A stretch of 64,000 nt of DNA from JAPPFW01 sp965200835 (GCA_965200835.1 OZ241390.1:992001-1056000), one strand, 5' to 3'; shown: positions 17,083-28,604, counted from the stretch's first letter. Notes: generated by a model from the letters alone, not told the origin. Numbers and translations are program-made.

Positions 17083-20000
17083 AGTCATGGCGCACCGACA
17101 CCCCCGCAGCTTTCAGGGTGTCGATGTCCGCCTGCATGGCAGAGGTTATCGTTATGCCCCGCATCTCCACTGATTCCAGATCAGCCAAACCCACCAGCGG
17201 CGACAGGTCCGTGATCGCCGAACCCGACTGACGGCGGTGCATCCTAACGTCGGCGCAAGGACGCCAGCTTGGCGAGCACTGAGAGGTCCGACACCGCCGT
17301 GTTGTTGAACCACAGCACCTCCAGGCTGCTCAACACTTCCAGAGCCGACAGGTCCGTGACTGCCGTGTTGTTCAGATACAACACTTCCAGGGCAGACAGG
17401 TCCTGAAGCGGATTCAGGTCCGAGACGTTGGTCTTGGATGGTTCAAGACGCGTCAAGTTGACCGCGTACTCCAGGCCGCTCAGGCTGCTGAGGGCGTCGT
17501 TGTGGTTGGCAATCAACTGCGTCAACCCGGCCAGGTCCACGTTGGTCAGAGTTGCTGTGCTTTCCCTGCCCAACTCGGCGTTGACTTCGGCTCGCAGGGT
17601 CGCGTCCATGTCAACGGCGAACTCCAACAGCGCATGCAACGTATAATCTCCCGCCGTGCTGCTTCCGGCCCCACTCACCTTCACGTAATACGTCCCCGCA
17701 CTCACCGTATGAGTCATCGAGAAATTCGACCCGGCACCACTATCCGCATCAGTCGCCAACACAGAACCCGCACTGTCCTCCAACTGCCCCGCCGTATCAG
17801 TACTACCACTACTCGACACCACCAGATCACCAGCCGCAGTCACCGTCACCGCAAAATAATCCACATCACCAGCCGTCAACACCCCATCCGTATCCGACGG
17901 CAAAGCCACCGCAGTCGCCTCAGCCCGCGTATCGCCATGATCATCAACAGGTTCCGGCACAGGTTCGTCAGGAGTGAAGCGAGTCCGCAGCTCGTAGTCG
18001 CCCAGCACGCCGCTGTTGTACCCACGGACCTTGACGTAATACGTTCCCGGCTCGACATCCATCTCGATCCGGAAATTCCGGAGGTCATACCACGTCTGGC
18101 CGTCGTCGTTCTCGGCCAGCACCGTACCGTCTGAGTCCTCCAGATACCCATATGTGTTGGGAGCTATCGTCGGCGCTGCCAGCACTCTCAGGCTGCCCGC
18201 TGCCGTGACCGTTACCTTGAAGTAATCGACATCCTCGTGGTAGCCCAGATTGGCGTCCGTATCCGACGGCAACGCGACCTCCACCGCGTTCTCTCGCGTA
18301 TTGCCCTCGTCGTAGACCTCCTCGAAACTGGCGTGCAACTGATAGTCACCGAACGCCTGCGCATGCTGGCTGGTGATCCGCACGTAATACGTTCCGGGAT
18401 GCACCAGGGGACGGCTGCGAGGTCGGGTCATCGCCGACTGCCGCCAAGTAGTTGCCATCGGAATCCAGCAGCCAGCGGACTATGCCCGAGTTGCCCGACG
18501 TGTAAAGCGTCAGTTCTCCGAACGTGTCGACGGTGAATTTAAAATAGTCCACGTCACTGCTCATCAGCGTCGCATCGGTCTCTGATGGCAACTCGATAAC
18601 CGTTGCGGTCTCCATCGTGTTGCCGTGACCGTCATTCGAGACAAAGCGAGCATGTAGACCGTAAGGTCCGAGGTCGGAGTGGACTAGAGCCTCATGGGAA
18701 CCGTAAAAGCCGGGACGATCTCGCACCAAGACGTAATAGGTCCCAGGGTCAACGATCCGTGAGAGCTTGAAGTTGAAGCCGGGAAGGCTGCTGCTGGAAG
18801 CATTGCGAGCCAGTTCGGTTCCATTGGCATCCTGCAGGAATCCAATGGGATCCGTGCCACCAGAGGTGTATACCGTCAGCTCACGACCGCTGACTTCACC
18901 GTCCTCTGGGTCGGGGACGACAACCTTGAAGTAGTCCGCATCATGTGCCAGCAAGGTCGCAAAGCCCGCGGCGTCATTGTCAGACGGCAAGGAGATTTCG
19001 GTAGCAGTCGCCCGTGTCGCGCCGTTGTCGTCGTCGGGGATGAAACGGGTGTGCAGCGTGTAGGGGCCGCCCTCGAATCCGTGGTCTTCGCCGTGATTGT
19101 ATCCTTTCACCTCCAGGTAGTAGGTCCCGGCACTGACGAGGCGAGCCATCGAGAATCGTGCCCCGCCTAACTTCTGGGCAGTCACGAGATGGTTCCCCTG
19201 CGTGTCCCGCAGGGTCCCGGAGCCACGCAACGACGAGTTGCTGGTATGGACAAGCAGTTGGCCGGTCGTATCCACGGTGATCTTGAAGAAGTCCGAGTCG
19301 TACGGTTCCTCGAATGCATCGAAGGCGTCGATCCACCCGTCAGTGCCGCGGGGTACGCCTGAAAGGCGGAGTCCGCCCGGCACGATCCTGCCTCCGACAT
19401 CCGGAGCGGACCTAACGGCTCCAGGGGTACCGGCGGGCAGGTCGATAACGGTGGCATCGGCCGTCGGTGCCCGCGTGGTCATCATCCGGGTGAAGCTCCG
19501 AGTAACGAACGTTCAACGTGTAGTCGCCGGAGTCGGCAGACGTCTCGCTGGTAACCGCAAGGAAGTATGTGATCCCTTCAGTGACTGGCCGCACCAGGCG
19601 GAAGTTGTCCCCCTGGCCGGAATCCTCGTCGTGGAGGCCCTTGTAGCCGTACTCACCATTCGCCGTCGCCTCGAACAGGTAGCCGCGCGTGTTCGTGGTG
19701 CCAGTCGTGTGCGCATCCAGAAACCCGCTCCCGGCTTGCTCGCCGTCATCGCTCTCCCCTTCGACCGGACTTGGTATCACGACCTTGTACCAGTCCACGT
19801 CGCCCGCCGTCAGCGAAGCGGCGGTTGCCGACGGCAGTTCCACAGTCTGGGGGTCTTGGGCCGGCCAGGGTGTATCGAGCCACTTCTCGACGTACTCGAA
19901 AAACAGGTCGAACCGACCATACAAGCCATAACGCGACGCACGGTTTTCCGGCGGTCAATACGCCCATCAGCTCATCGTCCGAATTGAACAACCCTGATCC

Positions 20001-21197
20001 GCTGCTGCCGCCTTCCGGCGTCGTTGTTCAAATTCGCCCTGATCAGATTGAGAACACTTGATCCGTAATTGAGACTGATATCTTCGAAAGCGACTGCGCT
20101 GCCTTCGCTGTGACGTTTGAGGTCACCACGAGGATGGTGAACACCGTAGACGTCGGTTGGGAAGGATATGGTTTCGGGGTTCCAGCCCATATAGTGGCGA
20201 TCCCCGGGTGGTGGGCTATTGAGTTTGAGCAATGTGTGGTCCGACCAGTATTCGGTTGCCATCACCACCGCGCCTCCGGTGTGCTGGGTCACCTGCGTCG
20301 GATTCGCTCCTCCGCACTCGGCCTTCTCAAAGTCCCAGAAGGTGATGAGCGAGTCGGCCTCCGCCTGATGCATGATGCAGTGGGCTGCCGTCATGAGATA
20401 GGGAATCGTGTTGCTGGTATTCCGATCCGCCACCAGCACACCGCTGCACAGATGGGCGAACTCGCCACTGACGAAAAGCAGCTTGGCTGTGGCTGAGGCC
20501 GCCTCGTCTACCTCGGCACACTTCACATGGGTCTGACCGCACGTCGCCTGACCAATATCGCTCAGATCACTCGTCCCGACATCACCGTCGGACACACCCG
20601 GTTCGTGCCAATCGTAGATATGGGAGACACTTTTTCGATCGATAGACGAAAATCCCTGAGCGCTGCCGCCGACGGCAGCCGGACCTCGACAGCCAAGGTG
20701 TCACCGAGCACAAACGGCGACCAGGTGGCATCAGCCCAACCGACTACAGAGGTAGACAGAAGGTCTGTTCTGGTCATCCATTGCGACGGGCGGGTCGGGT
20801 TGGTAGGACTGAAGAAACGCAGCTCGCCTTCCCGCAGCGTGGTCTTGAGAGCCACACGCAAGCCTTGCGCTCCGGGGGAGCGAAGATGCAAGGTAGCAAC
20901 CAGCGATCCGTCCGCACTGTTTGTCCACTGCAGTCGTGGTGCCAGATCTCCTCGGTAGCTTGCCGGAAGCTCCCGCGTATAGCCGACACGCGGCGGCCAG
21001 GCTTCGCTCTCCGCAGCGCTCCTTGGCGAGGCTGGCCCCTCTCCCGATGCCTCGGGCGCAGGCAGCGCAATTGTGAACGACAAAGGCCGCTCGACACCCA
21101 GCGGGAAACCCTTATCGGAACCGACCGCCCCCGCTTGAGAACCAAGTATGAGCCCAATTCCCAACAGGACCACCCCACCTAAAACCCATCGCCGCAT
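17083..21197 (-). pseudogene. Giant secreted Lys-C-like protease gene A (PPC repeats, LRR tail), disrupted
   Basis: From ATG 21197 (AGGAG ten bases upstream) the locus encodes a signal peptide (VLGGVVLLGIGLILGSQAG), a pro-region, an S1-family serine protease of lysyl-endopeptidase type (CSGVLVADRN, LMTAAHC, SDHTLLKLNSPPPGD, VHHPRGDLKRHS, GSSGSGLFNSDD), about six PPC-like beta domains (DVDYFKV ... GTYYV ... LHARF) and leucine-rich repeats (TAVTDLSALEVLSSLEVLWF) ending in SVRHD. It is broken by about six frameshifts near 20,615, 19,990, 19,930, 19,470, 18,410 and 17,245. Catalytic His, Asp and Ser are all still encoded but in different frames. It is a tandem paralogue of 21,254-26,257. The active form would be exported and degrade protein outside the cell. 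Confidence 0.82.
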
Positions 21198-21253
21198 AAC
21201 AGACCTACTCCTAAGACTAGGCATCCTTATGCCCCTCAAAGGCCACTGGCTAT

Positions 21254-24200
21254 TTAGCTGTTGTCCAGTGTGAACGTGAACTCGTCGCTGGCTGTGCCAC
21301 CCTCGGAGTCTGTGGCGGTGATCTTCACCGTGAGCGTCTGAGAGACGGCGTGGCCGCCCTCCAAAGTGAGGAGGCTGCCGTCCCACTAGCCGCCCAGCTT
21401 ATTGCGGGCGATCTCATTCAGCAGACCCGTTCTCAACTGACCGGTCCGCTGATTAGTCGTCGTCACCTCCACGACGAAGGTCAACCCATCGCCGCTGAAG
21501 TGCACAGCCATGTCCAGATCGTGAGTCTCATCGTCGGACAACGTCAGATCGTCGAACTCCTCGATCAGCGTCGCCGGATCGGAATCGGGGTCCTCAGGTG
21601 GCGGATCCGCGGGCGGTGGGTCTGCCGGAGGTGGATCAGCTGGTGGCGGCACAGCGGTCAGAGAAAGCGTGAACGCGTCGCTGACCGTGGCGTCGTCGAC
21701 TCCCGTCGCCGTGATCGTGAGCGTCAAGTCCTGAGGACTCGCTGAGCCTCCGGTCAGCGTCAGGACGCTGCCTTCCCATGCGCCGGTCACCTTGTTGCGG
21801 GCGATCTCGTTCAGCGGACCCGTCCGCTCCTGCCCCGTCCGCTGGTTCGTGGTCGTCACCTCCACCGCGTACGTCAGATCGTCGCCGCTGAAGTGGTCGG
21901 CCATGTCCAGAACCAAAGTTGCCTCGTGGTGGATGCTGGCGTCCTCGAAAGCCTCGGTGAGCGATGGGGGCACGGGAGCCGCCGTGAAGCCCACGCCCAC
22001 TGTGTAGCCCCCCTCGGTGCTGTCCTCAGCCCCACTCACCTTCACGTATTACGTCCCCGCGCTGACCGTGTAGGTAAGCGCGAAGTTCGACCCGGCACCG
22101 CTGTCGGCATCGAACGCCAGCACCGTGCCCGTGCCGTCTTCCAGCTGCCCCGCCGTGTCCGTACTTCCGCTGCTCGTCACCGTCAGATACCCATTAGCGG
22201 CTACCGTGATCGCGAAGTAATCCACATCACCAGCCTTCAATACCCCATCCGTATCCGACGACAGACCGACCACCGTGGCGGTACCTGGGGTATCCCCGTG
22301 GTCATCCTCAGGTTCAGGCGCAGTCTCGTCAGGCGTGAAGCGGGTACGCAGCTCGTAATCGCCGAGCACGGAGTTTACGAACCCTTCTACTTTGACGTAA
22401 TACGTTCCCGGTTCGACGTCCATCTCGATCCGGAAGTTTCGGAGGTCGTGCCACGTCTCGCCGTCATCGTTCTCGGCCAGGACAGTCCCTTCGGAGTCCT
22501 CGAGGTAACCGTAGGTATTGGGAATCAAGGTCGGTGCCGCCAGCACCCTCAGGCTGCCCGCTTGGGTAACGGTCACCTTGAAGTAGTCCACGTCGCCGGT
22601 GTGGCTCAGTGAGGCGTCCGTATCCGACGGCAAAGCGACCTCCACCGCGGTCTCCCGCGTATCGCCCTCGTCCTGCACCGCCTCGAAACTGGCGTGCAGC
22701 TGATACTCCCCGAACGCAGGAGCAAACTGGCTGTCGATCTTGACGAAATACGTCCCGGCCTCCATAAAGCGCGGCGTCGTGGCCGGATCGTCGCTGACTG
22801 CCCACAAGTAGTTCCCATGGTGATCTAGCAGCTTACGAATGGTGCCGGCGTTGCCCGAGGTATAGAGCGTCAGCTTGCCGAACGTCTCGACGGTGAGTTT
22901 GAAGAAGTCCGTGTCGTCGGCCATCAGCGTCGCATCGGTTTCCGACGGCAGCTCGATAACCGTGGCCGTTTCCCTCGTGTCGCCGTGACCGTCGTTCGCG
23001 ATGAAGCCGACATGCAGTCCGTAGGGGCCGAGCCTGGTGTGGTGCAGCGCGTCGGCGTCATCGTTGAAGCCGGGTGCATCCTTCACCAAGACGTAGTAGG
23101 TCCCGGGGTCGACGACGCGTGAGAACTTGAAGTTGTAGCCGCTACCGCTGAAGGTGTCGCGCACCAACTCGGTGCCATCGGCGGTCTGCAGGAAGCCGAT
23201 CGGGTCCGTGTCGCCGGTGGTGTACACCGTCAGCTCGCCGCCACTAGCTTCGCCGTCCTCCGGCTCGGGCACGACGATCTTGAAGTAGTCCGAATCATGC
23301 ACCAGCAGCGTGGCGGAATCCTCGGCGTCGTTGTCGGACGGCAAGGCGATGTCGGTGGCGGTGTCCCGCGTGGCGCCGTGATCGTCGTCGGGGATGAAGC
23401 GGGTGTGCAGCGTGTAGGGGCCGCCGGTGAATCCATAATCTTCCCCGTAGTTGTGCCCCTTGACCTCGACGTAGTACGTCCCAGCGCTGACGACGTGTGC
23501 GATCGCGAACCGCCCGTTGGCACGCTTCTCGGCAGTCGCCAGCTCGGCACCCTCGGCGTCCAACAGGGTGCCGGAGCCGCGCAGCGACGAGTTGTCGGTG
23601 TGCACGAGCAGCTGGCCGGTGACGTCGACGGTGATCTTGAAGAGGTCCGTGTCGGCCGGCTGCGCGTGGTCGTTGTAGAAGTCGACCCACTCGTCCGTCC
23701 CGGATGGCTCACCGTAGAGGCGGAGTCCGCGCGGCACGATTGAGCCTTCAACCGAGAGAGCGGTTCTCACCGTACCGGGGGTGCCGGCGGGCAGTTCCAC
23801 CACGGTGGCGTCGTCCACAGTGTCCGCATGGTCGTCGTCCGGATATTCCTCGGAGAAGCGAACGCTCAGGGTGTAGTCGCTCGAGCCCGCAGGCGCTTCG
23901 TTGCGCACGGCCAGGTAGTACGTGGCTGCCTCCTTGACCGGCCGCAACAGGCGGAAGTTGTCGTCCTGTCCCGAATCCCCGTCGCTGAGACTGTTGAATC
24001 CGTCGTCCGCCACCTCGAACAGGTAGCCACCGGTGTTCGTTGCGCCCGTCGTGGTCGCATCCAGGTAGCCCTCTCCGGTTACGTTGATCTGGTAGTAATC
24101 AACGTCGGAGGTCGCACTCGTCATCTCCGACAGTGTGCCCGTGGTCGTGGACGATGGCATGCCGAGCGTCGGCGGAACGTAGAACTGGGTTCGCAGGGAG

Positions 24201-26257
24201 TACGCTCCGGTCGGGCCGAGATCGTCCAGGCAGTCGCTGTAGATACGCAGCGTGTAGGTGCCGGGAGCCGTGACGAACTCCACGACCTGGGCATTGCAGT
24301 CGCCGCCGCGGATGACATTGCCGTCCGCGTCCTGCCAGGCATACTTCGCGCAGGTGGAGCCCTCCGTCCCGGCAGGCGTGGCGTCGTTGATCTCCCATGC
24401 GAACACGCCGGCCGCGGGGATCGCCATCGTGAAGTAGTCGGTGTCGCCCAGGGTCAGATAGCCCGCTGTGCTGGTCGGCGCTGCCGCCGGCGTCAGCGTG
24501 ACCGCGGTGGCTGTGGCGGCGGTCCGGCCGTGGTCGTCACGCGTGAAGGCGACATGCATGGTGGTAGTCGCCGGCCGTGGTGCTCTCAGCGCCCCGCACC
24601 CCGACGTAGTAAGTGCCAGCGGGGACCGTGTAGGCCACCTCGAAGTTGTCTCCGGCCGCACCGCCGTCGCTCTCGAAGAGCAGCTCACCCTCGGCAGTCA
24701 GCAGTCGGCCATAGGTGTCCGTGCTGCCAGTGGTATGGAAGACCAGCTCGCCGTGATCGACTTCCCCCTCGCCAGGTTCTCGCACGACGACCTTGAACCA
24801 GTCCCGCTCGTCCGCGGTCAACGAAGCATTGGTCGTGGAGGACAAGGCCACGCTCGTCGGGTCCGGCGGCGGCCAGGGATCATCGAGCCACGGTTTGGCA
24901 TTGTCGAAGAAGAGGTCGAAACGTCCGTAATAGCTCTTGTTGTTGCAGGTCGGCAAACGAGGCCCGCCAGTCAGCACTCCAATAAGCTTGTCATCGGTGG
25001 TGAACAGCCCTGATCCGCTGCTGCCATCCTCTGTGGCGGAGTCGCCCAGCGTGGCGTAGATGGTATGCACCCTGTTGAGTCCGCCGACGATTGGAGACCG
25101 CAGGTCTTCGGCGCTGCCCGCGCTGTAGCGCTTGAGGTCGCCGCGGGGATGATGGACGTTGTAGATGTCGAAGGGCTCTTCGACATCTACTGTCTCAGAG
25201 TCCCAGCCCATGTAGTAGCGATCCCCGGGCGGGGGGCTATTGAGTCTGAGCAGGGTGTGGTCCGAGCTTCGCTCTGTAGCCAGCAGCGTCGCTCCCCCGG
25301 TGTGCTGGGTCACCTCGGTAGGGTTCGGCCCGTCGCACGTGGCCTTCTCGAAGTCCCAGAAGGTGATGAGCGAGTTCGCCACCGTCTCGCTCGAGATGCA
25401 GTGTGCCGCGGTCAGCAGATAGGGAATCGTGTTGGCGGTATTGCGGTCCGCTACCAGCACGCCACTGCAGAGGTAAGAATTGCCTCCCTTGACATAGATG
25501 AGCTTGGCTGTGGCGGAGGCCGCCTCGTCCACGTCTTCGCATTGCACGTGGGTTTGACCGCACGCCGCCCGGCCGATCTGGTTGACGTCGCGGGTCCCGA
25601 CGTGGTCGCCCGATGCCCCTGGTTCGTGCCAATCGTAGATATGGGCACCTGTTCGATCGACAGGCGGAAGTCCTGGCGCGCCGCCGCCGACGGCAGCCGC
25701 ACTTCGAGCGCCAGCGTGTCGCCAGCCACGAACGGCGACCAGGTGACATCGGCCGCTTCGGACACGGACATAGCCGCAAAGTCGTCGCTGTCCATCCAAT
25801 GCGACGGGCTTGTCGCGTCGATAGGGCTGAAGAAGCGCAGTGAGCCGTCCGCCAGGGTGGTCTTGAGCGCAACGCGCAAGCCCTTCGCGTCGTGGGAACG
25901 GAGATGCAGGGTGGCGACCTGCGAACCGTCCGATCCAGTCGTCCACTGCAGTCGTGGTCCCAGGTCTCCTCGGAAGTTCGCCGGGAGTTCGCGCGCAAAC
26001 CCGATGCGGGGCGGTCAGGTCTCGTCCTGGTCAACTGCTCTCGGTCCCGAGGTGCTACCGGGATCGGACAAGGAAATCACGAGTTAAGCGTCCTGAGGAG
26101 CGGGCGCTTTCCCGCCCGCTACCCCAGTGCCACCCGACACCCACTCCTTCTCGGCGCTGGCGGCCCAGGCGGACGATGCCAATAGCAGCATCCAAAACAG
26201 GACGCCGCCCCCAAGTAAACAGCGCGCCACAACAAATCTTCCCCTATAAGAGGTCAT
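21254..26257 (-). pseudogene. Giant secreted Lys-C-like protease gene B (PPC repeats, cadherin-like tail), disrupted
   Basis: From ATG 26257 (GGGAGGACCTGTC before it) the locus encodes a signal peptide ending SSAWAA, a pro-region, a lysyl-endopeptidase-like S1 protease (CSGVLVADRN, LLTAAHC, SDHTLLRLN, VHHPRGDLKRYS, DGSSGSGLF), about nine PPC-like domains, then a tail of two cadherin-like modules with a PPPADPPPADP linker. Lesions: frameshift near 26,085; TGA at 26,015-26,017 replacing Trp in E(T/A)WPPR; frameshift near 25,640 at the same place as in paralogue A; one extra C near 24,563; TAA at 22,049-22,051 replacing Tyr in GTYYV; TAG at 21,386-21,388 replacing Ser before WDGS. The 879-residue stretch 22,049-24,688 is the longest intact piece. 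The tail is shared with the FnIII exoprotein rather than with paralogue A. Confidence 0.82.
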
Positions 26258-26344
26258 GACAGGTCCTCCCAACACCTAGCATAACTTCGAAGCTTCTCGA
26301 AAAAGGGTGGTTACCGCCCTACAACTCCCGGTAACCCGGACGGC

Positions 26345-27454
26345 TCAGCCCGGGTAGAACTGGTCGATGTTGTCCTTGCTGACGAACACGTGGTTGACGA
26401 ACAGCGGGTCGGGAACCGGGTCACCAGCGATCATGGCCAGGATGGCCGGAATCACATAGTTTCCGTAGGTCTCGGGGAAGTAGCCGGTCGATCCGATGTA
26501 CTGCGGATTGGTACGGATCTCATCATGGATCGTCGCGTCCGCACCCTGGCTGGCATACACCACCATGTCCTCGATACCCAACTCACGAGCCGCCGCCAGA
26601 GCCGCCAAACCCATATCGTCGTTCAAAGACACGACCGCAATCCGCTTACCCGGATTAGCCGTAAACGTATCCAACACCTTCGGGAACGCCCCATCCGTCG
26701 TCCCGCCACCATCGATCCGCAACACGATCCCAGTCGGATCAGGCGACCAATTCTCGAAGTCGCCGTAATCCAGATCAGTACACACCTGCGAAATACCCCG
26801 GACCATCCCATTAGACCGATCGATATTCACCTGACCGACCACGAACGTCTCCATCGTCACCACCTGATCGATCTCACAACCCCAATTCTCCTGAGCCCAC
26901 TCACCCAACGCCATACCAGCCAACTCACCGGCATAACCATTATCCGCCCCGAAGAACAACGCACACGACGGATGAGCAATATCGATCGCGATCACCGGCA
27001 GATCCGGATCATTCGCCCTCAACTCATCACAGATCGCACCCTCGATCGACTCATCCAACTGAAACTCGATCACACCATCCACACCAGCCAACGTGAACGT
27101 ACGAGCATTCTCCAAAGCCGTCTCACCATCCAAATTATTATCCGCGTACAACACCTCCACATTGCACGCCTCAGCAACCTCCATCAAATTATCCAACACC
27201 TGCGTCACAAACGGAATACCAGCCGTCAAATCCCCATAACCAACAGTCAAACCCGACCCGTCATAACCCTGACACACCTCAGGCAAGTCCGCCATCGTCC
27301 CGGATCCCGGATCGGCCGTGTCGGCAGTGGTTGCCGCCGTGGTCTCGGCAGCCGACGGTGCCTGCGTAGTGGTGGCGGCCTCTTCGTCGTCACTGCCGCA
27401 CGCGGCAGCTACCAGAACGACGATCGCCGCTAGGGCCAGGAAACGAGCCTTCAT
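26345..27454 (-). CDS. Sugar ABC transporter substrate-binding lipoprotein
   Basis: 369-residue periplasmic-binding-protein-like (Peripla_BP_4) lipoprotein of the CUT2 class. The signal peptide ends in a lipobox with Cys19 (VAAAC), followed by an Ala/Thr-rich linker and two alpha/beta lobes (TVGYGDLTAGIPF, GVDGVIEFQLDES, VVSLNDDMGLAALAAAREL). It ends in FVSKDNIDQFYPG. AGGAG precedes the ATG. It should serve the permease and ATPase at 14,287-16,847. The middle, about 26,560-27,290, uses many T-ending and TTG codons while both ends use the GC-rich local style. A LacI-type operator lies 64 bases upstream of the start. Confidence 0.92.
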   Translation of the reverse strand: MKARFLALAAIVVLVAAACGSDDEEAATTTQAPSAAETTAATTADTADPGSGTMADLPEVCQGYDGSGLTVGYGDLTAGIPFVTQVLDNLMEVAEACNVEVLYADNNLDGETALENARTFTLAGVDGVIEFQLDESIEGAICDELRANDPDLPVIAIDIAHPSCALFFGADNGYAGELAGMALGEWAQENWGCEIDQVVTMETFVVGQVNIDRSNGMVRGISQVCTDLDYGDFENWSPDPTGIVLRIDGGGTTDGAFPKVLDTFTANPGKRIAVVSLNDDMGLAALAAARELGIEDMVVYASQGADATIHDEIRTNPQYIGSTGYFPETYGNYVIPAILAMIAGDPVPDPLFVNHVFVSKDNIDQFYPG

Positions 27455-27517
27455 GGTGCTTCTCCTCGGGATTTGGAAAGGTACGGCGGCGTACGAACCG
27501 GCCGGACCTGAGTTAGC

Positions 27518-27531
27518 TGGAATCGTTTGCA
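27518..27531. promoter_or_regulatory. LacI-family operator upstream of the sugar-binding protein gene
   Basis: The 14-mer TGGAATCGTTTGCA fits the LacI/GalR-family pattern TGnAAnCGnTTnCA exactly, with the characteristic central CG. It lies 64 bases upstream of the binding-protein start codon and 176 bases upstream of the divergent amidohydrolase, so it could control both. A LacI-family regulator is encoded 1.9 kb away at 29,382. That this regulator binds here is inference. Confidence 0.6.
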
Positions 27532-27549
27532 GGTTAGCAGGCCACCGGG

Positions 27550-27670
27550 GGTATGGCCCGGATGCCGGCCCAAAAAAAAGTCTGGGCTAGCTCGACTGTC
27601 TTGCTACCAGCGTCGCTGCCAGCAGGGGTGTCGCCCGGACGCGGCCCCAAAAAGCCCGGGCTAGTCTCGG
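27550..27670 (+). repeat. Imperfect tandem repeat in the divergent promoter region
   Basis: Two copies of about 45 bases, starting near 27,550 and 27,626, share CCCGGATGCCGGCCC / CCCGGACGCGGCCCC, an A-run, and TCTGGGCTAG / CCCGGGCTAG. The second copy contains the 10-base palindrome AGCCCGGGCT. They lie between the divergent binding-protein and amidohydrolase genes; one or both may be promoter duplications. Confidence 0.55.
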
Positions 27671-27706
27671 CACCGCCCAGACCGTGCGCGCAAGCAAGGA
27701 GGCCCC

Positions 27707-28591
27707 GTGAGTGATGCCAGCTTCGTAGACACCCATATCCACTTCTGGGATCGGCCCCATCCCACCCTCGAGTGGGTCTGGCTGGCGGATGACTTCATCC
27801 ATCCCCAACTCGGCGACACGGTGCTCCTCAAGTCGATGCGCAGGTACGCCATCGACGAGTTCATGGCCGAGACAGCCGGAGCGGGCGTGTCCAAAGCCGT
27901 TCATGTCCAGGCGGCCATCGGCAGCGCGGATCCCGTGGAGGAGACCAAGTGGCTCCAGGCGATGGTCGACCGCACCGGCTACCCGATGGCCATCGTGGGT
28001 GATGCCCGGATGCAGAGCCCCGACGTGGAGGCGACCATCGAGCGCCATGTGGAGTACGCCAACTTCCGGGGCATGCGGGACTTCGCCCAGGGCGACTACC
28101 TGGTGGATCTCGACTTCCATCGTGGCTACGCGCTGCTCGAGAAGTACGACCTGGTGTACGACCTCGACGTGTTCTGGGAGAACATGGGTAAGGCGGCGGC
28201 CATGGCGGCCAAGTTCCCCAACATCATCCTGGTGGTCGACCACGCCGGGTTCCCGCAGGCCAGGACCGCCGAGTACTTCTACAACTGGCAGAAGGGGATC
28301 GCCGAGTTCCGGGGCATGGACAACGTGTACATGAAGATCTCCGGGCTGGGCATGGGCGACCACATGGCCGGTCGCAAGTGGACGATCGACACCATCCGAC
28401 CCTGGGTGGAGTCGTGCCTCGAAGTGTTCGGGGTCGAGCAGAGCTTCTTCGGCACCAACTGGCCGGTGGACAAGGACTACTCGACGTACGGGGAGCTGAT
28501 CGACGCCTACCGGGACCTGATCTCGGGCTATAGCGAAGCGGAACAGACCGCCCTGTTCTCGGGCAACGCCTCGAAGGTGTATCGCATCTGA
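27707..28591 (+). CDS. Amidohydrolase-2 family protein (L-fuconolactonase-like)
   Basis: 294-residue TIM-barrel hydrolase of the COG3618 type, which includes L-fuconolactonase and related sugar-lactone hydrolases. The start carries the metal-binding VDTHIHFWD (H10, H12); VVDHAGFP and FGTNWPVDKDYS supply further family blocks. The GTG start has AGGAGG four to five bases upstream. With the SDR directly downstream, and a CUT2 importer and LacI regulator alongside, a lactone-opening step after sugar oxidation is the likeliest job. Other family members act on decarboxylation or pyrone substrates, so the substrate stays open. Confidence 0.85.
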   Translation: MSDASFVDTHIHFWDRPHPTLEWVWLADDFIHPQLGDTVLLKSMRRYAIDEFMAETAGAGVSKAVHVQAAIGSADPVEETKWLQAMVDRTGYPMAIVGDARMQSPDVEATIERHVEYANFRGMRDFAQGDYLVDLDFHRGYALLEKYDLVYDLDVFWENMGKAAAMAAKFPNIILVVDHAGFPQARTAEYFYNWQKGIAEFRGMDNVYMKISGLGMGDHMAGRKWTIDTIRPWVESCLEVFGVEQSFFGTNWPVDKDYSTYGELIDAYRDLISGYSEAEQTALFSGNASKVYRI

Positions 28592-28604
28592 CGACGACCT
28601 CGTA

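Noticed and set aside
17083..26257. A CRISPR array or simple tandem repeat in the protease loci
   Set aside because: The repetition is at the protein-domain level (PPC repeats of about 110-140 residues), with no short regular direct repeats and spacers.
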